Below, in pieces: positions 44,921 to 53,277 of a stretch of 64,000 nucleotides of DNA; the first letter of the stretch is position 1, and each line of letters opens with the position of its first letter. The stretch spans positions 1,034,985 through 1,098,984 of the forward strand of contig NZ_HF570956.1 of NCBI RefSeq assembly GCF_000367525.1, in the 5' to 3' direction. The DNA is from Phycicoccus elongatus Lp2. GTDB lineage: Bacteria > Actinomycetota > Actinomycetes > Actinomycetales > Dermatophilaceae. A program made the position numbers and the translations under genes. The notes beneath the pieces were generated by a model. That model was not told the DNA's origin and ran no database searches. It worked only from the letters and a program-made list of their open reading frames with translations.

Positions 44921-45934
44921 ATGTTCTACCTCCGATCCCGCCGGGGAGTAGCAATCGCCACCATCGCGACGGCCGCCCTGCTGGCGACCGGTTGCGGCAG
45001 CTCCACCGCAGAACCATCCGCGAGCGGCTCGCCCGGCTCGGGCAGCACGGTCGCTGGCAGCACCGCGCCGAGCGGCCCGGTCAGCATCACCGACGCTCAG
45101 GGGCGCACGGTCGAGGTGCCGGCCAATCCCAAGACGGTCGTCGCCATCGACTGGAGCGTCATCCGCACGCTGACCGACCTCGGCGTCGAGGTCGACGCCG
45201 TCCCGAAGCCGAACTCGGCCCTGCCGGCGGACCTCGCGAAGTACGAGAAGGCGACGCAGGTCGGCACCCTCTTCGAGCCCGACTACGAGGCGATCGCGGC
45301 GATGAACCCCGACCTGGTCATCGTCGGATCGCGCAGTGGCACACCGGAGATCGTCAAGGAGTTCGAGAAGTTCGCGCCCGCCGTCATCGACATGTCGGTG
45401 CGCTCCGAGAGCCCGGCCGACACCTTCAAGCTCACCACCGAGCGGGTCACCCAGCTGGGCTCGATCTTCGGCAAGCAGCAGCAGGCGAGCGATCTGATGG
45501 ACAAGATCGCCACCGACGTCGCCAAGGTCAAGAAGTCCGCGACCGACTCCGGCAAGAGCGCCATGGTCGTCCAGGTCTCCGACGGCACGGTCAGCGCCTA
45601 CGGCCCGGGCTCCCGCTTCGGCACGGTTTATGAGGACTTCGGCTACAAGCCGACCGGCGCCCCGCTCGACGACGAGGGCGGGCACGGTGAGGAGATCAGC
45701 CAGGAGTTCTTCGTCCAGTACAACCCGGGTGTGCTCTTCGTCCTCGACCGCGCCAAGGTCGTCGGCCAGACGCAGGCCCCGGCGCTCGACGTGCTCAACA
45801 ACGGTCTCGTCGGCACCACCGATGCCGCCAAGGACAAGAAGATCGTCGAGATCGACGGCTTCTCCTGGTACATCGCCACCTCTGCGCCCAGCTCGTGGCA
45901 GCAGATGGTCGAGGACGTGCAGGGCTCGCTCTGA
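44921..45934 (+). CDS. Siderophore-binding lipoprotein (FatB/CeuE-like)
   Basis: The 337-residue protein has a signal peptide with a lipobox (ALLATGC, Cys ~23), a Ser/Gly/Ala-rich linker, then the periplasmic-binding-protein type III fold: VSITDAQGRTVEVPANPKTVV, FEPDYEAIAAMNPDLVIVGSR and the C-terminal SSWQQMVEDVQ. It captures ferric siderophore outside the membrane and delivers it to the two permeases encoded next. Start ATG 44921 follows GAAAGG. It ends in a 40-bp overlap with the reading frame of the first permease. Confidence 0.92.
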   Translation: MFYLRSRRGVAIATIATAALLATGCGSSTAEPSASGSPGSGSTVAGSTAPSGPVSITDAQGRTVEVPANPKTVVAIDWSVIRTLTDLGVEVDAVPKPNSALPADLAKYEKATQVGTLFEPDYEAIAAMNPDLVIVGSRSGTPEIVKEFEKFAPAVIDMSVRSESPADTFKLTTERVTQLGSIFGKQQQASDLMDKIATDVAKVKKSATDSGKSAMVVQVSDGTVSAYGPGSRFGTVYEDFGYKPTGAPLDDEGGHGEEISQEFFVQYNPGVLFVLDRAKVVGQTQAPALDVLNNGLVGTTDAAKDKKIVEIDGFSWYIATSAPSSWQQMVEDVQGSL

Positions 45935-46950
45935 CGATCACCCAGCATGCGCCGGCCACGGAGTCTCGCAGGGCGAGACTTCGTGGCTGGCACCTCGGCG
46001 TCGCCACCGTGGCGCTGCTCGTCGCGGCCTATCTGTCGCTGGCGGTCGGCGTCGTCGACATCCCCGTGGGCGACTTGCTCGACCCGAGCCCCGCGCAGTG
46101 GCAACTTCTCTCGCTCTCGCGCATCCCGCGCGTGCTGTCGATCCTCATGGCTGGTGCGGCGCTGAGCGTGGCGGGCCTGATCATGCAGCGGATCACGCAG
46201 AACTCCTTCGTCTCGCCGTCCACGTCGGGCACGACCGAGGCCGCCATCCTCGGCGTCCTCATCGCGACCGTCGTGGTGCCGGGGCAGAGCCTGCTCGCCA
46301 AAATGGTTCTCGCCATTGGGGTTTCGCTGGCGGGTACGTTCGGTTTCCTGCAGATTCTGAGCCGGATGCCGGCCCGTGACCCGATCGTTGTGGCCCTGGT
46401 CGGGTTGATGTACGGCGGCGTCATCGGCGCCGTGACCGTCTTCGTCGCCTATCAGGTGGATCTGCTGCAACTGCTCGAGATCTGGTCGAGTGGGTCCTTC
46501 AGCGCAGCCATGTCCGGCCAGTACGAACCCTTGTACCTTGTCGTCGCGGTCGGCCTGATCGGTTACTGGTATGCCGACCGGTTCACTGTCGTGGGCATGG
46601 GCCGGGAGTTCGCCACGAACCTCGGCGTGTCCTATCGCGCAGTCCTCAACATCGGCCTGGTCATCGTCTCCGTCATGGCGGCGACCGTCATCGTCGTGGT
46701 CGGGGCGATCCCCTTCCTAGGGTTGATCGTGCCGAATGTTGTGTCCCTGCTCATGGGCGATCACGTGCGTCGCACCCTGCCTGTGACCGCCCTCGCGGGG
46801 GCGGGCTTCGTCCTGCTCTGCGATGTCCTCGGGCGAGTCATCCGCTTCCCCTACGAGGTGCCCGTCGGGACCGTGGCCGGCGTCATTGGCGCCGCCATCT
46901 TCGTCTGGTTGGTCATGCGCAGCGCCGCCGGTAAGGAGGCCCACGGATGA
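45895..46950 (+). CDS. Iron-siderophore ABC permease 1 (FecCD)
   Basis: A 351-residue polytopic membrane protein of the FecCD/BtuC family with about nine hydrophobic segments. Family motifs include SLSRIPRVLSILMAGAALSVAGLIMQ near the start and the late VGAIPFLGLIVPNVVSLLMGDHVRRTLPVTAL coupling region. GTG 45895 overlaps the binding-protein gene by 40 bp; CTG 45931 (CTGA overlap) is an alternative start. Works with permease 2 as a heterodimer. Confidence 0.9.
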   Translation: MAADGRGRAGLALTITQHAPATESRRARLRGWHLGVATVALLVAAYLSLAVGVVDIPVGDLLDPSPAQWQLLSLSRIPRVLSILMAGAALSVAGLIMQRITQNSFVSPSTSGTTEAAILGVLIATVVVPGQSLLAKMVLAIGVSLAGTFGFLQILSRMPARDPIVVALVGLMYGGVIGAVTVFVAYQVDLLQLLEIWSSGSFSAAMSGQYEPLYLVVAVGLIGYWYADRFTVVGMGREFATNLGVSYRAVLNIGLVIVSVMAATVIVVVGAIPFLGLIVPNVVSLLMGDHVRRTLPVTALAGAGFVLLCDVLGRVIRFPYEVPVGTVAGVIGAAIFVWLVMRSAAGKEAHG

Positions 46951-47990
46951 GCGCGAGTGTCCTGTCCCGAGGGGCAGCTGACCCGGGCGAGGCGACGGAA
47001 CCCGCTACGCCACACCGTTCGCCGGTGGAGGCCAGACGGTGGCGGCGGGTCACGGTGACCCTGCTGGTCCTGGTCGGTCTCTGCGCTGCCGCGTGCGCGG
47101 CATACCTGGTCTTCAACGTCCGGGGGAACTGGACGTACGCGATGAACCTGCGTGGCCGACAGCTCGGCGCGCTCGTCGTCGTGGGGGTCGCGGTCGGGGT
47201 CTCGAGCCTGGTTTTCCAGACGGTGTCGGGGAGCCGGATCCTGACCCCGGGGGTGATGGGGTTCGACGCGCTCTACGCGTTCATCCAGACGGTCATCGTC
47301 TTCACGCTCGGGGCCGGGACGCTGCAACTGCTCGGGGTCGTCGAGCAGTTCCTGCTCAATGCGGTCCTGTTGGCGGCCTTCGGGATGCTGCTGTTCCGCT
47401 GGCTGTTCCGGGCCCACAGTCGCAACCTCTTCGTGCTGGTGCTCGTCGGGATCGTCCTTGGTGGGTTGTTCTCGTCGTTGAGCTCGTTCGCCTCACGCCT
47501 GCTCAGCCCGGACGACTACCTGACCCTTCAGGCGGTCCTCTTCGCGAGCTTCACGACGGTCGACCTCGACCTGCTGCTGGCCTGTGCGGTGGTAACCGTC
47601 GTGTCGTGCCTCGTCCTCTGGCCGCTGTTGCGCCGACTTGACGTCATCGACCTCGGCCGGGACCGGGCCACCTCGCTCGGGGTCGACCACCACAAGGTCG
47701 TGACCCGCGTGCTGCTCGTGGTCACGGTCCTCGTCGCCACGTCGACGGCGTTGGTTGGGCCGATGGTCTTCCTCGGCCTGCTCATCGCCAACCTGGCCCG
47801 CCAGCTCGTGCCGACGCACGAGCACCGGGTGCTCGCGGTGGGTGCGGCGCTGGTGGGCGTCCTCGCCCTCGTGCTCGGCCAGTTCGTCGTCCTGCACGGG
47901 CTCGGCCTGTCCGTGCCGCTCTCGGTGGTCATCAACCTCGTCGGCGGTCTGTATTTCCTCGTCCTCCTCGTCAAGGCGGTCCGGCTGTGA
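46947..47990 (+). CDS. Iron-siderophore ABC permease 2 (FecCD)
   Basis: The 347-residue second permease has the same fold: an Arg-rich cytosolic N-terminus (about 1-35), then hydrophobic segments. VGVSSLVFQTVSGSRILTPGVMGFDALYAF is the FecCD signature and VGPMVFLGLLIANLARQLVPTHEHRVL the cytoplasmic coupling helix. ATG overlaps the previous stop by 4 bp. The next gene (ATPase) also overlaps by 4 bp, giving a tightly coupled transporter operon. Confidence 0.9.
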   Translation: MSASVLSRGAADPGEATEPATPHRSPVEARRWRRVTVTLLVLVGLCAAACAAYLVFNVRGNWTYAMNLRGRQLGALVVVGVAVGVSSLVFQTVSGSRILTPGVMGFDALYAFIQTVIVFTLGAGTLQLLGVVEQFLLNAVLLAAFGMLLFRWLFRAHSRNLFVLVLVGIVLGGLFSSLSSFASRLLSPDDYLTLQAVLFASFTTVDLDLLLACAVVTVVSCLVLWPLLRRLDVIDLGRDRATSLGVDHHKVVTRVLLVVTVLVATSTALVGPMVFLGLLIANLARQLVPTHEHRVLAVGAALVGVLALVLGQFVVLHGLGLSVPLSVVINLVGGLYFLVLLVKAVRL

Positions 47991-48772
47991 TCCGTGCCCA
48001 GGCGCTCACGCACTCCTACGACAAGGGCACGACCCTCGTCCTCGACGATGTCTCGGTCGAACTCCAACGGGGTTGTGTCACCGGCCTGATCGGGCCGAAC
48101 GGGGCCGGCAAGTCTACCCTGTTGTCGGCGATGGCCCGGTTGCTCGTGCCCGACTCCGGTCAAGTGCTGCTCGATGACATCGACGTCCTTCGCGCCCCGG
48201 CCAAGGAGGTGGCGCGCCGGTTGGCCGTGCTGCGCCAGGACGCGAGGGTGACGGCGCGGCTCACCGTCGTCGACCTCGTGCGCTTCGGGCGCTTCCCCCA
48301 CAGCCAGGGACGGCTGACCGCGCACGACCACGAGGTGGTGCAGCAGTGCCTGGACCAGGTGGGGATGGACGCATTCCGCGACCGCTACCTCGACGAACTG
48401 TCCGGCGGGCAGCGCCAGCGCGCCTTCGTGGCGATGGTGCTCGCGCAGGAGACCGAGTTCGTCCTCCTCGACGAGCCGCTCAACAACCTCGACATGGAGC
48501 ACGCGGGGGCGACGATGCAGTTGCTGCGCCGGGCCGCCGATGAGCTGGGGCGCACCGTCATCGTCGTCCTGCACGATGTCAACGTCGCCGCGGCCTTCTG
48601 CGACGTCATCGTCGGGATGCGGCAGGGGTGCGTCGTGGCAGAGGGCCCGGCACGCCAGGTCATCTCGGCCGAGGGGCTGCGGAGGGTCTTTGCGCTCGAC
48701 ATCCCGGTCCACGAGATCGACGGCCGACCAGTCGCGCTGCACTGGGCCATCGGCGCTGCAGTCCAGGTGTGA
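47987..48772 (+). CDS. Iron-siderophore ABC ATPase (FepC/FhuC-like)
   Basis: A 261-residue ABC ATPase with Walker A GPNGAGKSTLL (about 36-46), Q-loop LRQD, signature LSGGQRQRAFVAM and Walker B FVLLDEPLNNLD, then HDVNVAAAF with the switch His. It energises the import of ferric siderophores through the two permeases. GTG 47987 overlaps the permease stop. Last gene of the operon. Confidence 0.94.
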   Translation: MIRAQALTHSYDKGTTLVLDDVSVELQRGCVTGLIGPNGAGKSTLLSAMARLLVPDSGQVLLDDIDVLRAPAKEVARRLAVLRQDARVTARLTVVDLVRFGRFPHSQGRLTAHDHEVVQQCLDQVGMDAFRDRYLDELSGGQRQRAFVAMVLAQETEFVLLDEPLNNLDMEHAGATMQLLRRAADELGRTVIVVLHDVNVAAAFCDVIVGMRQGCVVAEGPARQVISAEGLRRVFALDIPVHEIDGRPVALHWAIGAAVQV

Positions 48773-49199
48773 GCGGGGTGTTTCGAGGCCGTCGGCCGTC
48801 CAAGAACCAAGTCTCAAAGCCCTCGCTCGAGATCGGTCTCAGGCTCCTCGATCCACGCTGATCCCAGTGTCGTTTTCCTGCAGGCCCGACAGGCGGCGTC
48901 GGAGAATGAGAGTTGGTCGAGGATTTCTAGAGTGGATGAGAGTGATGGGGCGGCCGACCGGACAAATTTGAGAGTGTGCGGGGTGTCGCGGACTACCGCC
49001 AGGACCGCAAGGCGTACGGCACTGACGGCCGCAGCGACGAGCGCAACGCACTGGTCGCCGGACAGGCCCCCCGGTGGATCGTGCACCATCCCGCGGATCA
49101 GTCACTCGCGGGCTTAGGCCCCGGTCGCGCGCCGGTCCTGTGGTGAGAGCGCCCCGAGCAGGACGAGCACGAGCGCGAGTTGGTCAACACCTATTAGGG
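48773..49199. other. Intergenic/decayed stretch, 427 bp
   Basis: No complete gene. A plus frame at about 48980-49140 reads VADYRQDRKAYGTDGRSDER and looks protein-like, but it has no start and no family that I recognise. It probably contains remnants like the TetR fragment that follows. Confidence 0.4.
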
Positions 49200-49385
49200 G
49201 AGCGTGGGCTTCTCAACATCCCCGACACCCAACTCGCCGCCCAGATGTTCAACTGGCTCGTGCTCTCGATCCCCGTGATCAAGGCGATGGCCGTCGTCGG
49301 CAACCATCTGCTCTACACCCGAGCGCAACTGGACGGCTACGCCGACGAAGGTGTGCGCATCTTCCTCGCGGCATACGGCGCCTGA
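49200..49385 (+). pseudogene. TetR-type regulator, C-terminal fragment
   Basis: About 60 residues match the C-terminal helices of TetR regulators: AAQMFNWLVLSIPVIKAMAV and YADEGVRIFLAAYGA followed by a stop. No DNA-binding domain lies in front, so it is a truncated relic. Confidence 0.55.
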
Positions 49386-49501
49386 CGACCGAGAGCCGAG
49401 CATCCCGACGCCGATCACCGCCCGGACACGCCATCCACGGGTCGATCCCGGACCCCGTCCCGGGCTTGCTCACCGGCACCTCACCTACCCCCTCCGGAGC
49501 C

Positions 49502-49614
49502 TCTGCAGTTGCGCCACCCACGGGGGCAAGTGACATGCGCCAGATCGTGGCGCATGTAACTTGCGCCAAATGGTGGCGCATGTGACATGGCCCGGAATGT
49601 GGCGCAACTGCAGA
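49502..49614. repeat. Inverted repeat with four tandem 26-bp palindromic units
   Basis: TCTGCAGTTGCGCCAC (49502-49517) is the exact reverse complement of 49599-49614. Inside lie four 26-bp units at 49509-49534, 49535-49560, 49561-49586 and 49587-49612. The two central ones are near-perfect: TGCGCCA, a 4-5 bp spacer, TGGCGCA, then TGTRAC. The outer units are more degenerate. A 26-bp period is not a multiple of three, so the array is not coding. It lies about 90 bp upstream of the LuxR-type gene. Confidence 0.8.
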
Positions 49615-49699
49615 CGCTCGTGGACCCCCTCGTCCCCGGGGGACTCGCCTCGGGCAGATTGGGCGACTCCGGTGCATCGGACGCGGATACCCTGATCAG

Positions 49700-50800
49700 A
49701 TGACCACGGCCGCGCAGTTGGAGGCGTCACAGCGGGTGCGGTTCTGTCGCTCCAGTGACGGCGTCCGGATTGCGTATGCCGTGCACGGGCACGGGCCCCC
49801 GGTCGTCTTGGACGCGTGCTGGCTGAGCCATCTCGAGTTCGACTGGCGCAGTCCGGTGTGGCGGCACTATCTCGTGGAGCTCGGGCGGGTGGCGACGGTC
49901 ATCCGCTTCGACGAGCGAGGCCACGGGCTCTCGGATCGGGAGGTCTCGGACTTCTCCTTGCGACGTCGGGTCGACGATCTCGCGGCTGTCGTCGACGACG
50001 CGGGACTGGACCGATTCGCCTTGATCGCCATGGCCCAGGGCGGTCCGGTGTCGCTGCACTACCTGCATGAGCAACCGGGCCGGGTGACCCGCTTCGTCTG
50101 TGCGAGCACCTACTCGGGAGCCGGGCAGCATGTGACGGACGACGACCGCGACCTCGAGGCCGCCTTCGAAGCGATGATCCGGGCCGGTTGGGACCGCAAG
50201 GACCCGCTCTTTCGCCGGGTCTTCACGACCATGATGATTCCCGACGCGGGCGAGGAGCAGATGGCTTGGCTCGACGACCTGCACCAACGCGCGGTGTCGG
50301 CGCGCACGGCATACCTGTCGCGGCGCGAGCGGGGAAAGGCCGACGCGACCCACCTGTTGCCCCACATCGACGTCCCCACACTCGTCGTCCACTCTCGCCA
50401 CGAGCGGATGAACTCCTTCGAGCACGGTCGAGCGCTCGCGGCCGGGATCCCGGGCGCGCGGCTGGTGCCACTGGAGAGCAACAACCACATCCTGCTCGAA
50501 AGCGAGCCGGCGTGGCCGGTCTTCCTGCGGGAGGTGACAGCCTTCCTAGCCGCGGGCTCGGCCGAATCGGGAGCCGGCAGGACACGAGGGGTGCATGCCC
50601 TGACGGCGCGCGAACTCGAGGTCCTGCGCCTGGTGGCCCGGGGGAGCGACAACGCCACGATCGCTGCCGACCTGCACCTCAGCGTCCGAACGGTCGAGCG
50701 TCATCTGCAACGCATCTACGCCAAGCTCGAGCTCTCCGGCCCGTCGGCGCGTGCGGGTGCCGTCGCGAATCTGCTCGGCTCCCCACCCAGTACGCGCTGA
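49700..50800 (+). CDS. Alpha/beta hydrolase-LuxR fusion regulator, catalytic Ser lost
   Basis: The 366-residue protein joins an alpha/beta hydrolase fold (about 10-285) to a C-terminal LuxR/NarL helix-turn-helix (LTARELEVLRLVARGSDNATIAADLHLSVRTVERHLQ spanning about 300-345). The nucleophile elbow reads AMAQGG (about 110-115), so the GxSxG serine is replaced by Ala. The Asp/His region is present as SRHERMNSF ... NNHILLES. It is therefore probably a ligand-sensing pseudo-hydrolase that controls transcription, not an enzyme. The ATG follows about 90 bp after the tandem palindromic array, which could be its operator. Downstream is a DsrE gene. Confidence 0.85.
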   Translation: MTTAAQLEASQRVRFCRSSDGVRIAYAVHGHGPPVVLDACWLSHLEFDWRSPVWRHYLVELGRVATVIRFDERGHGLSDREVSDFSLRRRVDDLAAVVDDAGLDRFALIAMAQGGPVSLHYLHEQPGRVTRFVCASTYSGAGQHVTDDDRDLEAAFEAMIRAGWDRKDPLFRRVFTTMMIPDAGEEQMAWLDDLHQRAVSARTAYLSRRERGKADATHLLPHIDVPTLVVHSRHERMNSFEHGRALAAGIPGARLVPLESNNHILLESEPAWPVFLREVTAFLAAGSAESGAGRTRGVHALTARELEVLRLVARGSDNATIAADLHLSVRTVERHLQRIYAKLELSGPSARAGAVANLLGSPPSTR

Positions 50801-50922
50801 CCGACACTCGCCAGCGCGACACCGGCGGCAGGTTGGGTACCGACGCTCTCGCGACCACTGCGGACCTGTCCCTAGCGTCGAGGACGACGGGGATCACCCG
50901 TCCGGACCGCAGGGAGCACATC

Positions 50923-51285
50923 ATGGGCAAGGCCGCCATCAGCCTGACGACAGGCCTCGAGGACCCCGAGAAGGTGACCGTCGCCTTCCTCGTCGCCGTC
51001 GGTGCCGCCGAGTCGGGAAGGCCGACGATCATGTTCCTCACCAAGGAAGCCGTTCGCCTGGCCGTCCCGGGGCACGCCCGGGCGGTGGCCTGCGAGGGAT
51101 GCCCATCGCTGGACACCCTCATGCAACGGTATGCCGCCGCTGGCGGGACGATGATCGCCTGCGGAATCTGCGTGGATGCCAAGGGAATCGACGCCGACTC
51201 CCTCGTCGACAACGCGACCAAGGCGGGCTCAGTCCAGCTCTGGGAGTGGATCGGCGACCAGGGTGCGACGACCTTCAGCTACTGA
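50923..51285 (+). CDS. DsrE-family protein
   Basis: A 120-residue soluble protein of the DsrE/DsrF/YchN fold: AAISLTTGLEDPEKVTVAFLVA strand-helix start, IMFLTKEAVRLAVPG and the small-residue GGTMIACGICVDAKGI with a cysteine pair. DsrE-like proteins take part in sulfur transfer or redox signalling. ATG 50923 follows AGGGAG. It is followed after 10 bp by the AhpD-like gene, suggesting one unit with it. Confidence 0.82.
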   Translation: MGKAAISLTTGLEDPEKVTVAFLVAVGAAESGRPTIMFLTKEAVRLAVPGHARAVACEGCPSLDTLMQRYAAAGGTMIACGICVDAKGIDADSLVDNATKAGSVQLWEWIGDQGATTFSY

Positions 51286-51295
51286 GGGGGGCGCC

Positions 51296-51898
51296 ATGTT
51301 CATCGACACCACCGCGCCGGAGGACGCGGCGGCGGACTTCGGGGAGTACATGGAGCAGCAGCGCCAGGCGTGGGGATTCTTGCCTGACTACGTCGGCTGC
51401 TTCGCCGCTCGCCCGAACGTAGCACTCGCGTGGAGCGCACTGTCCCGGACAGTGGCCACGTCGATGCCCAGACGCCGCTATGAGCTCGTGACGATCGCCG
51501 CAGCGCGTGCCCGCAAGTCGAGCTATTGCGCCGTGGCCCACGCGACCTTCCTCCGCGACAACGGCGGCGGCGACGATCTGCGCGCCCTTGCTGCGGACCC
51601 AACCGGGTCAACCCTGGACGTGGTTGATGCTGCGGTCTTCAGGTTCGCGGCGGCCACCGCGAGTGACCCGACGTCGATCCGGCAGGCGGACATCGATGGG
51701 CTGCGTCGGCTCGGGCTGACTGATCCGGAGATCGCCGACATCACGTATGCCGTGGGCGTCCGCCTCTTCTTCGCCACGGTTCTCGACGCGCTGGGTGCGC
51801 GACTGGATGCGCAGACCGCGGCGCAGGTCGAGCCGGGGGTGCTCGCCGTGTTGTCGGTCGGCCGACCCCCACTCGCGGAGAAGGGCCCTGACCCCTGA
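51296..51898 (+). CDS. Carboxymuconolactone decarboxylase (AhpD)-like protein
   Basis: The 200-residue protein has the all-helical AhpD-like fold: LPDYVGCFAARPNVALAWSALSRTV and RRRYELVTIAAARARKSSYCAVAHATFL (about 61-85). The usual CxxC redox pair is reduced: Ser75 replaces the first Cys, leaving Cys78 and His82. So it may lack classical peroxidase-supporting activity. GVRLFFATVLDALGAR is the later helix. It overlaps no neighbour but lies 10 bp after DsrE; both may work in redox or sulfur chemistry. Confidence 0.8.
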   Translation: MFIDTTAPEDAAADFGEYMEQQRQAWGFLPDYVGCFAARPNVALAWSALSRTVATSMPRRRYELVTIAAARARKSSYCAVAHATFLRDNGGGDDLRALAADPTGSTLDVVDAAVFRFAAATASDPTSIRQADIDGLRRLGLTDPEIADITYAVGVRLFFATVLDALGARLDAQTAAQVEPGVLAVLSVGRPPLAEKGPDP

Positions 51899-51942
51899 CG
51901 GCCCCCGCCCCGGCCGCCGGCCGGACGCTCACTGGTGGACCC

Positions 51943-53178
51943 TCAGTCGCCAGCGCGCCTGGCAACCGACCGACGGCGCGCGATCCCACCCAGGCCTTGG
52001 GCGATCGCCGCACCGAGGAGCAACCCGAGGGCGATGGCGGCCACGATGCCGACGACGCCCAGGACATCGGCATCGGCGGTGGGGTCGACCGCCACCTGGG
52101 TCGCGGCGAGCACGCCCAGGCTTCCGGGGACGAGGAGCCAGAAGGACGGAAGGAAGACGACCAGACGTGCGAGGCGGGGGACGACTGACTCCACGGCATA
52201 CGAACCGAGGATGGCGACGAGGGCGCCGAGGAAGGCGCCGCCCACCGCGCCACCGAGCGCCTGACCAGCCACTTGGGCACCGAAGGCGAGGACGAGCACG
52301 ACGAAGATCCATGGCACCAGTCGCGGCGGTGGTGACTCCAGGAGCGCGATCGCGAGGGTGACGAGGACGAGGCCGAGGGGCGCGGCATACCAACCGATGT
52401 CGTTGATCCGGACGTTGGCGAAGTCGGCTCTGGAGAGGGGGAGGAGCCGCGCCGCCCCGAGGATCCCGAGCGTGAAGAGCAGAACCTGGACCAGGCCATA
52501 CCCCAGGCGCGACGTGCCGGCGACCATGTGGCCGGTGACCAGTTCAGCCATCGCCGTCACGAGGAGGGCGCCCGGCAGGAGGACGGCCAAGGGGGCGAGC
52601 AGGGTGCGAAGGGGCGCCTCGACGAGGCCGTGGCGGGCGGCGGCGAAGACGATGCAGGCGACCACAAAGGCGGCGACGACGGGGAGCAGGGCGGTGAACC
52701 GCGGTGCGCGTTGGGAGAGTCGGACCAGCGCTGTCACCGCGATCCCGGCCACCGTCGCAACCGCCACGCTGGACCACATCGGTTGGAGGATGAGGGCGAT
52801 GCCGGGCGGGCAGATCACCCAGCCGAGGGTGCCGAGCCACGCCGGATGCCGCGGGGCCTGGTCGCGCACGGCGAGCAGGCGCGCGGTGGCCGCGGGTGGA
52901 TCCAGACGGCCGCGGGCGATCAGGTGCCTGATCTCGCGGACCTCCGAGGCCTGGTCCAGGCGTAGCGTGCCCGGATTCGCGGCGAAGGTCGAAGGGCTCC
53001 CGACGGCGAGCGACAGGGTCACCCCCGTCGGTGCGGCGGCAATCTGCGCGTCCGGGAAGCCGAGGGCGGTGCCGACCTCCTGCAGGTCGGCCTCGACCTC
53101 ATTGACCGGCTGGCCGGCGGCCACGAGTGCTGCCCCGAGGCGAGCAAGCAGCGTCCTGACCTCGACCTCGTCACTCAC
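51943..53178 (-). CDS. Threonine/serine exporter family protein (ThrE-like)
   Basis: A 411-residue membrane protein with the ThrE/YjjP-YjjB architecture: an N-terminal cytosolic domain (about 1-110) with RLGAALVAAGQPVNEVEADL and FAANPGTLRLDQASEVREI, then about ten hydrophobic segments in two blocks joined by SPPPRLVPWIF. It exports Thr/Ser or related amino acids in Corynebacterium; the substrate here is inferred. ATG 53178. It is convergent with the AhpD-like gene and divergent from the VWA gene. Confidence 0.85.
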   Translation of the reverse strand: MSDEVEVRTLLARLGAALVAAGQPVNEVEADLQEVGTALGFPDAQIAAAPTGVTLSLAVGSPSTFAANPGTLRLDQASEVREIRHLIARGRLDPPAATARLLAVRDQAPRHPAWLGTLGWVICPPGIALILQPMWSSVAVATVAGIAVTALVRLSQRAPRFTALLPVVAAFVVACIVFAAARHGLVEAPLRTLLAPLAVLLPGALLVTAMAELVTGHMVAGTSRLGYGLVQVLLFTLGILGAARLLPLSRADFANVRINDIGWYAAPLGLVLVTLAIALLESPPPRLVPWIFVVLVLAFGAQVAGQALGGAVGGAFLGALVAILGSYAVESVVPRLARLVVFLPSFWLLVPGSLGVLAATQVAVDPTADADVLGVVGIVAAIALGLLLGAAIAQGLGGIARRRSVARRAGD

Positions 53179-53277
53179 GCGAGAACTCTTGCACCTCGGC
53201 TGGTATCAGGCTGCATCGTGCGTGCCTCTTCAGGGAATCGGCACGATCCCCGTGCCGCCGACATTGGGGGCAAGCCC

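Noticed and set aside
49502-49614. CRISPR array
   Set aside because: The units are adjacent palindromes with no unique spacers, and no cas gene is present.
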